33,747 bases of DNA, taken from contig MHWA01000020.1 of the NCBI GenBank assembly GCA_001825335.1, positions 1 through 33,747 of the forward strand, given 5' to 3'. The notes beneath the pieces are model-generated. The model made no database searches. It saw only the letters and a list, made by a program, of their open reading frames with translations, and was not told where the DNA came from. This DNA is from Candidatus Zambryskibacteria bacterium RIFCSPLOWO2_01_FULL_35_19. Lineage in GTDB: Bacteria; Patescibacteriota; Minisyncoccia; Phycocordibacterales; WO2-35-19. Below are positions 24,385-30,172 of this stretch, in pieces. The position numbers and the translations under genes were made by a program. Positions within the stretch are counted from its first letter, which is position 1. Every line of letters begins with the position of its first letter.

Positions 24385-24390
24385 ATCATA
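24385..24390 (-). promoter_or_regulatory. -10 box of dnaE, leaderless type
   Basis: TATGAT on the minus strand ends 6 nt before the ATG at 24378; an overlapping TATTAT gives 9 nt. This fixes the start. Confidence 0.5.
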
Positions 24391-24500
24391 ATAGAAACTC
24401 AAAATTTTATCCACAGGTCGCTTGCATCATTTATTATCTTTTGGTACATTAATTATAGAAGTGCTCAATTCTCACTAGAGAGAGAGCACGGAGAAAAAAA

Positions 24501-24614
24501 ATGCAAAAAAACCTGGCCCGTGAGGGCATTCAATCTGCGCTGGTGGACACCAGCGCACATCAAGGAGAAGAGAAGACCATGGAGAAGTTCGGCGCCTCAG
24601 CGAAGAAGAAGTAG
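24501..24614 (+). CDS. Possible 37-aa peptide inside the GC-rich transcript
   Basis: The frame ATG-CAA-AAA-AAC runs 37 codons to TAG and ends MEKFGASAKKK. An internal ATG at 24579 has AAGGAG 11 nt before it, one of the few Shine-Dalgarno-like sequences near a start in this window. Codons such as CTG, GCC, GGC and GTG are unlike the AT-rich choices of neighbouring genes. The hairpins at 24516 and 24536 lie inside the frame, so the base composition may be explained by RNA structure alone. I give this low confidence as a protein. Confidence 0.25.
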   Translation: MQKNLAREGIQSALVDTSAHQGEEKTMEKFGASAKKK

Positions 24615-24648
24615 ACCACGCCGGTCTACGAGGAAGTCGAAGTTCGAG

Positions 24649-24684
24649 CCCCCGTCACCAAGAGTGGCGGGGGTAAACTTTTTT
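24649..24684 (+). terminator. Intrinsic terminator of the GC-rich transcript
   Basis: CCCCCGTCAC pairs with GTGGCGGGGG around CAAGA (10 bp with one G-T pair), followed by TAAACTTTTTT. Confidence 0.7.
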
Positions 24685-24688
24685 ATGC

Positions 24689-24694
24689 TATTTT
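24689..24694 (+). promoter_or_regulatory. Extended -10 box of rnhB, leaderless type
   Basis: TGCTATTTT ends 7 nt before the ATG at 24702. Confidence 0.45.
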
Positions 24695-24701
24695 ATATGT
24701 A

Positions 24702-25322
24702 ATGAAAACTCCAGAAAAATGGATAATTGGTATAGATGAAGTGGGCAGGGGACCACTCGCGGGGCCAGTCAGTGTAGGAGTTTTTATGACAGATAAAAAA
24801 ACAGGAAACTGGATTTTAAAAAATATTTTTGAAAATAAATTGCGGGATTCTAAAAAACTAAGCGCAAAAAAAAGAGAAAAAAATTATAAAAAATTTTTAG
24901 AATTAAAAAAATTAAATAAAATTTCTTTTTCTGTATCTCACATTTCAAACAAAATAATAGATAAAAAAGGGATTTCAAAAGCAATCCAAACAGGAGTGAA
25001 AAAATCTCTCAAAGAATTACACCACACTTTTTTGATGAAGAAGGGGAACCCTTCTTTCATTAGACTTGATGGATTGTTGAAAGCGCCAAAAGAATTTAAA
25101 AATCAAAAGACAATTATAAAAGGGGATGAAAAAGATGTTTTTATTGCTTGCGCTTCTATTGTGGCTAAAGTCTCTCGAGACAACTTAATGTGTAAATTAG
25201 CTTTAAAATACCCTCAATACAATTTTGAAACCCACAAAGGATATGGCACCCTCCTCCACCGCCATCTCATTAAAAAACTTGGCCTAAGTGAGATACATAG
25301 AAAAAGTTTTTGTAAAATTTAA
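24702..25322 (+). CDS. rnhB: Ribonuclease HII with a repeat-derived insertion
   Basis: This 206-aa enzyme cuts RNA in RNA-DNA hybrids and removes misincorporated ribonucleotides. GIDEVGRGPLAGPVSV holds the first Asp-Glu pair, IRLDGLLKAP the next Asp, and DVFIACASIVAKVSRD the last conserved part. THKGYGTLLH is the family GYGT motif. Residues about 106-119 (HHTFLMKKGNPS) lengthen the segment before the RLDGLLK strand. The DNA coding for them is almost identical to a repeat between two genes at 14558-14596. It has a leaderless-type promoter directly after the terminator of the GC-rich transcript. Confidence 0.93.
   Translation: MKTPEKWIIGIDEVGRGPLAGPVSVGVFMTDKKTGNWILKNIFENKLRDSKKLSAKKREKNYKKFLELKKLNKISFSVSHISNKIIDKKGISKAIQTGVKKSLKELHHTFLMKKGNPSFIRLDGLLKAPKEFKNQKTIIKGDEKDVFIACASIVAKVSRDNLMCKLALKYPQYNFETHKGYGTLLHRHLIKKLGLSEIHRKSFCKI
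25017..25057 (+). repeat. Palindromic repeat (family C) inside rnhB
   Basis: TACACCACACTTTTTTGATG followed by AAGAAGGGGAACCCTTCTT matches the intergenic copy at 14558-14596 at 36 of 38 positions. AAGAAGGG-GAA-CCCTTCTT is a perfect 8-bp hairpin. Confidence 0.8.
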
Positions 25323-25362
25323 TCATATTGCCTTATTTTATGAAATATATTAATATAAACCT

Positions 25363-25593
25363 ATGGTAATCAGGATGAGACATACACGAGCCCATACGGC
25401 AAATAGAAGGAGTCATCACGCTTTGGAGACTCAATCTTTAAACTTGTGTAAAGAATGTGGTAGCCCAAAAGCACCTCATTTAGTTTGCCAAGTTTGTGGC
25501 AAATACAAGGGCAAACAAATATTGGATGTCCATTCAAAGATTATCAAAAAAGAAAACAAGGCCAAAGAAAAAGCCAAACAAGCAAAAAAATAA
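25363..25593 (+). CDS. rpmF: Ribosomal protein bL32
   Basis: This 76-aa large-subunit protein has the expected order: basic N-terminus (MVIRMRHTRAHTANRRSHHA), then the zinc ribbon NLCKECGSPK and HLVCQVCGKYKGKQI with four cysteines, then a lysine-rich tail. The N-terminus reads VIRMRHT where most bL32 proteins have VPKRRTS, a modest difference. A TAATAT box ends 6 nt before the ATG, consistent with leaderless transcription. The nusB-nudix gene follows after an AT-rich foldback. Confidence 0.92.
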   Translation: MVIRMRHTRAHTANRRSHHALETQSLNLCKECGSPKAPHLVCQVCGKYKGKQILDVHSKIIKKENKAKEKAKQAKK

Positions 25594-25720
25594 ATTAACC
25601 TAATTATTCTAATTTCTAATTAACCTAAATAATTTCTAATATCAAATTTCTAAATTGGGATTTGAGAATTGGTAATTATTTAGACTAATTAGTATAATTA
25701 GGTCAATTAGAAATTCACAT
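25592..25720 (+). repeat. AT-rich foldback before the nusB fusion gene
   Basis: The left arm AATTAACCTAATTATTCTAA is inverted, with a few changes, in the right arm TTAGTATAATTAGGTCAATT. The left arm matches the start of the transketolase spacer repeat (4803). Confidence 0.65.
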
Positions 25721-25723
25721 TTT

Positions 25724-26605
25724 ATGGCAAACAGGCACCTTGCAAGATCAACAGTACTTCAAACTCTCTATGAGTGGGATTTTAGTGGTCAAAAACTTGA
25801 ACCAAAAGATATTCTTAAAAGAGATGCTACTGAATTTGCGCCCGATGCTCAAAATGGAGATTTTATGAAAAATCTACTAGAAGGTGTTTTAGGTAAGCGA
25901 AGAGATCTTGACAACATAATTACCAAAGCTGCTCCAGAGTGGCCTATTGAAAAAATTGCCATCTTAGATAGAAATATTTTACGTATTGGTCTTTTTGAAC
26001 TTTTATTTTCTGATAGAGAACAAGTGCCTCCAAAAGTAGCTATCAATGAAGCTATTGAGTTGGCTAAAAAATTTGGTGGAGAAACTAGTGGCAAATTTAT
26101 AAACGGTGTTTTAGGAGCCGTCTACAAGGAAATGGGTGAACCCGGTAAAGATGATAAAAGTCCTATCAACAAAAAAATAGCCACCAAAGAAACTTTAGTC
26201 GGAGCAGTTGTTTATGCTCGCGAAAAAGATGAAGTTTATATAGCATTGGTTCACGATGTTTTTGGACACTGGACATTGACCAAAGGAAAGTTAGAAAAAG
26301 ACGAAAATCAAGAAGAAGGTCTGGTCCGTGAAGCTAAAGAAGAACTTGGAATAAAAATAAAAGTCAAAGATAAATTAGGAGAAAATGCTTACGAAACATT
26401 TCATCCAGAAAGGGGTAGATTAGAAAAACACGTTATATACTTTTTAGCAGAAGCTCCTTATGAAGAACTGACCTTAGAAAATAAAGAGAAGAAAGGTGGA
26501 TTAGATGATGTCAGATGGTTTAAATTAGCAGATATTTTGGACTTAAATTTTTATGATGATATATTGCCTATAGTAACCAAAGCCATTAATTTATTAGTTA
26601 AATAA
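25724..26605 (+). CDS. nusB: NusB-Nudix hydrolase fusion protein
   Basis: This 293-aa protein has two domains. Residues 1-140 are NusB, the antitermination factor that binds boxA RNA with S10: RSTVLQTLYEWDF, LDRNILRIGLFELLF, PPKVAINEAIELAKKFGGE and FINGVLGAVYKEM match it well. After a linker, residues about 155-293 are a Nudix hydrolase: VGAVVYAREKDEVYIAL, then the full Nudix box GKLEKDENQEEGLVREAKEE ending in LGI. Such hydrolases clip nucleoside diphosphate-linked substrates; the one here is unknown. The lysine-rich linker (about 136-150) and a continuous frame argue against a mis-joined pair. An AT foldback lies directly upstream and another follows the gene. Confidence 0.9.
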   Translation: MANRHLARSTVLQTLYEWDFSGQKLEPKDILKRDATEFAPDAQNGDFMKNLLEGVLGKRRDLDNIITKAAPEWPIEKIAILDRNILRIGLFELLFSDREQVPPKVAINEAIELAKKFGGETSGKFINGVLGAVYKEMGEPGKDDKSPINKKIATKETLVGAVVYAREKDEVYIALVHDVFGHWTLTKGKLEKDENQEEGLVREAKEELGIKIKVKDKLGENAYETFHPERGRLEKHVIYFLAEAPYEELTLENKEKKGGLDDVRWFKLADILDLNFYDDILPIVTKAINLLVK

Positions 26606-26680
26606 AACGCCAATTATCAATTTACACTAATCTTACGAATCTAAAATTAGTAAAATTAGTGTGCATTAGCTGATTGGCGG
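26606..26680 (+). repeat. Foldback between nusB fusion and rnc
   Basis: CGCCAATTATCAATTTACAC at the left and its imperfect inverse ending CTGATTGGCG at the right, with ACACTAAT/ATTAGTGT pairing perfectly inside. It ends just before the rnc start. Confidence 0.65.
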
Positions 26681-26688
26681 ACAATAAA

Positions 26689-27387
26689 ATGAAAGAAAAA
26701 GATTTTAGCGAGTTTGAAAACAAAATAGGAATAAAATTTAATGATCAAAGTATATTAAAACAAGCATTTACTCATCGCTCTTTTTTGAATGAAAATAAAA
26801 ATTTAAAAGGAGGTCATAATGAGCGCTTAGAATTTTTAGGAGATGCTGTTCTTGAACTAGCTACAACAGACTTTCTCTACAATAAATATCCAGAAAAAAA
26901 CGAAGGTGACCTAACCTCCATCCGAAGCGCCCTAGTCAATGCTCAAACATGTGCTGAAGTAGCTAGAGAAATCAAGGCCAATGATTTCTTATTACTTTCT
27001 CGTGGTGAAGCTAAAGATGAGGGTCGGGCTCGTCAATATATTTTAGCTAATGCTTTAGAAGCTATTATCGGAGCTATCTATATAGATTCTGGATACAATA
27101 ATGCGCGAGATTTTATATTGAAATATATAACTCCAAAAACAGAACAAATAGTAGAAGAAGAGCTTTGGATAGATGCTAAAAGTAAATTCCAAGAAAAAGC
27201 TCAAGACATAGTCAGTATTACTCCATCTTATAAAACTATGAAAGAAATCGGGCCTGATCACGACAAAAAATTTACTGTTGGTGTATTTTTGGATGGAGAG
27301 TTGGTCTCCGAAGGCAATGGTGAATCAAAACAGGACGCAGAACAGTCGGCGGCTCGTAAAGCTTTAAAAAATAAAAATTGGAATTAA
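26689..27387 (+). CDS. rnc: Ribonuclease III
   Basis: This 232-aa enzyme cuts double-stranded RNA and matures rRNA precursors. The catalytic domain has FTHRSFLNE, HNERLEFLGDAVLELATTDF (signature with metal ligands) and LANALEAIIGAIYIDSGY. A double-stranded RNA-binding domain follows from about residue 150 (KSKFQEKAQDI, FTVGVFLDGELVSEGNGESK, AEQSAARKAL). The ATG at 26689 is preferred over the track TTG at 26674, which lies inside the foldback. Its stop is 1 nt from the stop of the convergent SET gene. In this window full of hairpin repeats, RNase III is the natural processor of such RNAs. Confidence 0.94.
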   Translation: MKEKDFSEFENKIGIKFNDQSILKQAFTHRSFLNENKNLKGGHNERLEFLGDAVLELATTDFLYNKYPEKNEGDLTSIRSALVNAQTCAEVAREIKANDFLLLSRGEAKDEGRARQYILANALEAIIGAIYIDSGYNNARDFILKYITPKTEQIVEEELWIDAKSKFQEKAQDIVSITPSYKTMKEIGPDHDKKFTVGVFLDGELVSEGNGESKQDAEQSAARKALKNKNWN

Positions 27388-27388
27388 A

Positions 27389-27796
27389 TTATTTAACTTT
27401 ACATTTTAAGCATTTGCAACCAAGAGGTTTGATGATTTCATCAAAATATTCTTTATCATAATCATAACAAAGCTCTTCCCCTGCCTTTATTTTACGTTTA
27501 GAAAAAACACAAATATGGCCTCGTAAAATTTCTATTTCACAATTTGGTAAACATGAATGATTTATATATCTAGCAATATTTTTGCGACTAGAACCATCTA
27601 TAAAACGATTTTTACTAGTCTCAAAAAGATATTTACCCCCTTTTAAATTAGCCTCTTTTTCTGTTAGGATTGACCCTTTATATTCAATAACAAAACCGCC
27701 GCGCTCTATAGATTCTTTAGTAAAAAGACCCAAACCCGCTATAGATCTTTTGACAATCAAATTACGTTTTATATATCTATATTTTTTAGAAAGCAT
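27389..27796 (-). CDS. SET-domain protein, probable lysine methyltransferase
   Basis: This 135-aa protein consists of a SET domain with a short post-SET tail. AGLGLFTKESIERGGFVIEY is the first SET motif, NIARYINHSCLPNCEI is the NHSC signature that forms the pseudoknot and SAM site, and AGEELCYDYDKEYF supplies the catalytic tyrosine. The end CKCLKCK resembles a post-SET zinc cluster completed by the NHSC cysteine. SET proteins methylate lysines, mostly studied on eukaryotic histones; here the target is unknown. The neighbour on the divergent side is SMC, so a DNA-associated protein is one possible substrate (a guess). TATAAT ends 7 nt before the ATG. Confidence 0.88.
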   Translation of the reverse strand: MLSKKYRYIKRNLIVKRSIAGLGLFTKESIERGGFVIEYKGSILTEKEANLKGGKYLFETSKNRFIDGSSRKNIARYINHSCLPNCEIEILRGHICVFSKRKIKAGEELCYDYDKEYFDEIIKPLGCKCLKCKVK

Positions 27797-27803
27797 AAAG
27801 ACT

Positions 27804-27809
27804 ATTATA
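27804..27809 (-). promoter_or_regulatory. -10 box of the SET gene, leaderless type
   Basis: TATAAT on the minus strand ends 7 nt before the ATG at 27796. The divergent smc promoter (TAAAAT 27832-27837, 6 nt before its ATG) shares this 47-nt spacer. Confidence 0.55.
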
Positions 27810-27843
27810 CATAAAATATTATTTTGTATGATAAAATACTTTC

Positions 27844-30096
27844 ATGCTTAAATCATTGGAAGTTTCGGGCTTTAAATCTTTTGCCAAAAAAACTGAATTA
27901 CATTTTAAATCAAAAATAACAGCCATAGTTGGGCCAAACGGTAGCGGTAAATCAAATATAGCCGAAGCTTTTCGTTTTGTATTAGGAGAGCAATCTATGA
28001 AATCTATGCGCGGTAAGAGAGGTGAAGACCTTATCTGGAATGGATCAACTGAAACCGCTCGTTCAAATAGATCTAGAGTAAAACTTGTTTTTGATAATTC
28101 AAAAAATATATTTGATATTGATTTTGATGAGGTAATAATAGAAAGGGTAGTCAATAGAGATGGGAGCAACGAATACTATTTAAACAGTAGTTTGGTTAGA
28201 CTTAAAGATGTGATAGAGCTTCTTTCAGAAGCCCACATTGGAGCTTCTGGACATCATATAATATCTCAAGGAGAAGCTGACAAAATACTTAGTGCAAATA
28301 TTAAAGAAAGAAAAGAGATGATAGAAGACGCCTTAGGTCTTAAAATTTACCAATATAAAAGAGAAGAAAGCCAAAGAAAACTTTTAAAAACAGAAGAAAA
28401 TATAAAACAAGTTGAATCCTTGCGAAGAGAAATAGCTCCCCATCTCCGTTTTTTAAAAAAGCAGGTAGACAAAGTAGAAAGAGCCGAACAATTGAGACTA
28501 AAACTATCTAAATTTTATAGAGAATATTTAAAGAGAGAACAAATTTATATAGAAAAATCTAAAAAAGAAATTGACAATAGTAAAAACCCATTGACTCAAA
28601 AACTTGAAGAGTTGGACAAATCAATGGGAAAAGCTAAAGAAGTATTAAACACCTCAAGAAATAAAGATCAAAAAAGTGAAGAACTTTTAGATATAGAAAA
28701 TAAAATAGAGAAAGAAAGACAAAACAAAGATAGTTTGTATAGAGAAATAGGCAAAATAGAAGGAGAAATAAATGCTAATCAAAAAATAATCCAAAAAATA
28801 GAAACAGACCAAAAATCAGAAGACAACAAAACAGTCCCACTAAAAGAGATAGAAAAATTGGAAAAAGAAATTTCAGAATTTAGAGAAATTTCTAGAATAA
28901 TTCAAAGGATTAAAGATTTTATTGAAAGTCACAGAACTAAATCTGATCTTTCGACAAACTCAGGACAAGTAACAAATTTAAGTGAATTAGTTTCTTTAAA
29001 TAATAATCTGGAAGAAAAAAAGATAGATATGGAAGAAAAAATAGAGGAAAGTAATATTTATTTAAATAAATTTTCTTTTGAATATCAAAAAATAAAAGAA
29101 TCTATAGAAAAAGAAAAGAACTCTGGCCGAGAAGCAGAAAGAGTTATGTTTAAAATATCTTCCGAACAAAGCGAGCTTAGAGGGCAATTAAATTTACTAG
29201 AGGCAGAAATAAAAAGAATAAAAATAATAGAAGAAGACTGGAAAAGGGAAATACAAGAAGGGGGAGTACTTTTAGGAACAGATATTTTAGGGTTTGAAAA
29301 TGAAGAAATCCTTAACTCTGAAGAAGAAAGAGCAGAACAAGAACAACGCCGAAGGGAGCTCGAAAAAATGAAAATAAGATTGGAAGAGTTAGGAGGTGGT
29401 AGTGGAGCAGAAGTCACCAAAGAATACAGAGAAACTCTGGAAAGAGATGAATTTTTAGAAAAAGAGTTGGAAGATTTAAAAAAATCGGCAGACTCTTTAG
29501 AAATTCTTATAAAAGAATTAATTGAAAAATTAGATATTGAATTTAAAGAAGGTATAGAAAAAATAAATAAAACTTTTCAAGAATTTTTTATACTTATGTT
29601 TGATGGAGGTAATGCGTTTCTCAAAATAGTAAAAAATGAGAAAAAAAGAAGTATAATCTCTGAATTCGAAGATGAACTTGTCTTACGTAGCTCTGATGAA
29701 ATACAGAACGAAATGGAAACGGGGGAACAAAATAAGATTGAAACTGGAATTGATATCGAAGTATCGTTACCTCGAAAAAGAATCCGAGGTCTAGAAATGC
29801 TCTCTGGTGGAGAAAGGGCTCTCACTTCAATCGCTCTTCTTTTTGCTTTATCTCAAGTCAATCCGCCACCTTTTATAATTTTAGACGAAACTGATGCCGC
29901 ACTCGACGAAGCCAACTCCAAAAAATACGGAGATATGATTGAGTCTCTTTCTAAAGTCTCCCAACTTATCCTTATTACTCACAACCGCGAGACAATGTCT
30001 CGCGCCGGCGTCATATACGGCATCACTATGGGCAGAGACGGCAGCTCTCGCTTGCTATCTATTGCTTTTGATGAAGCGGTCGCGGTGGCGAAGTAA
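27844..30096 (+). CDS. smc: Short SMC-family chromosome segregation ATPase
   Basis: This 750-aa ABC-type ATPase has SMC architecture. The N-terminal head carries MLKSLEVSGFKSFAKKTEL, Walker A GPNGSGKSN and the Q-loop IISQGE. The C-terminal head carries the signature LSGGERALT, Walker B FIILDETDAALDEAN and ITHNRETM. Between them lie about 400 residues of charged coiled coil. Canonical bacterial SMC is about 1150-1200 aa with a globular hinge of about 150 residues; I see no glycine-rich hinge domain here, only SDLSTNSGQVTN (about 369-380), encoded by a repeat-like sequence, and LGGGSGAEVTKEY before the second head. It faces the SET gene divergently and rnr convergently. Confidence 0.87.
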   Translation: MLKSLEVSGFKSFAKKTELHFKSKITAIVGPNGSGKSNIAEAFRFVLGEQSMKSMRGKRGEDLIWNGSTETARSNRSRVKLVFDNSKNIFDIDFDEVIIERVVNRDGSNEYYLNSSLVRLKDVIELLSEAHIGASGHHIISQGEADKILSANIKERKEMIEDALGLKIYQYKREESQRKLLKTEENIKQVESLRREIAPHLRFLKKQVDKVERAEQLRLKLSKFYREYLKREQIYIEKSKKEIDNSKNPLTQKLEELDKSMGKAKEVLNTSRNKDQKSEELLDIENKIEKERQNKDSLYREIGKIEGEINANQKIIQKIETDQKSEDNKTVPLKEIEKLEKEISEFREISRIIQRIKDFIESHRTKSDLSTNSGQVTNLSELVSLNNNLEEKKIDMEEKIEESNIYLNKFSFEYQKIKESIEKEKNSGREAERVMFKISSEQSELRGQLNLLEAEIKRIKIIEEDWKREIQEGGVLLGTDILGFENEEILNSEEERAEQEQRRRELEKMKIRLEELGGGSGAEVTKEYRETLERDEFLEKELEDLKKSADSLEILIKELIEKLDIEFKEGIEKINKTFQEFFILMFDGGNAFLKIVKNEKKRSIISEFEDELVLRSSDEIQNEMETGEQNKIETGIDIEVSLPRKRIRGLEMLSGGERALTSIALLFALSQVNPPPFIILDETDAALDEANSKKYGDMIESLSKVSQLILITHNRETMSRAGVIYGITMGRDGSSRLLSIAFDEAVAVAK
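28945..28973 (+). repeat. Repeat (family E) inside smc
   Basis: CTTTCGACAAACTCAGGACA followed by AG resembles the thrS copy and encodes L-S-T-N-S-G-Q within the coiled coil, in the same reading phase as the thrS copy. Confidence 0.5.
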
Positions 30097-30099
30097 AAT

Positions 30100-30172
30100 T
30101 TAATTACGGACATCCTTGCGTGAGTAATTACAAAATATAACATTCAACGCGATCGGGTTAGTTGTTATATTT
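30100..30172. terminator. Bidirectional hairpins between convergent smc and rnr
   Basis: TAATTAC pairs with GTAATTA (30104-30134), and AAATATAACA pairs with TGTTATATTT (30134-30173) with further pairing inside. This is consistent with shared termination for both genes. Confidence 0.5.

Larger units (their letters stand above)
24461..24684 (+). ncRNA. GC-rich structured transcript of unknown class
   Basis: This segment of about 225 nt between dnaE and rnhB is far richer in GC than its neighbours. It contains five hairpins in a row: GTGCTC/GAGCAC; GCCC-GTGA-GGGC with a GNRA loop (24516-24527); TGCGCTGG/CCAGCGCA (24536-24557); GTAGACC/GGTCTAC (24611-24629); and a 10-bp terminator stem. A promoter is less clear: TTGCAT (24422) with TACATT, or TATAGA at 24454. 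No tmRNA, RNase P or SRP signature is recognised. A 37-codon ORF runs through it (listed separately), so a structured mRNA is the alternative. Confidence 0.55.

Noticed and set aside
24630-24660. tRNA or tmRNA 3' end suggested by GTTCGAGCCCCC
   Set aside because: There is no pairing T-stem strand and no acceptor stem; the C-run belongs to the terminator hairpin.
24361-24702. Plus-strand ORF of 113 aa across the dnaE start and GC-rich transcript
   Set aside because: It begins antisense to dnaE, crosses an intrinsic terminator and gives an Arg/Pro-rich composition typical of an out-of-frame GC-rich RNA.
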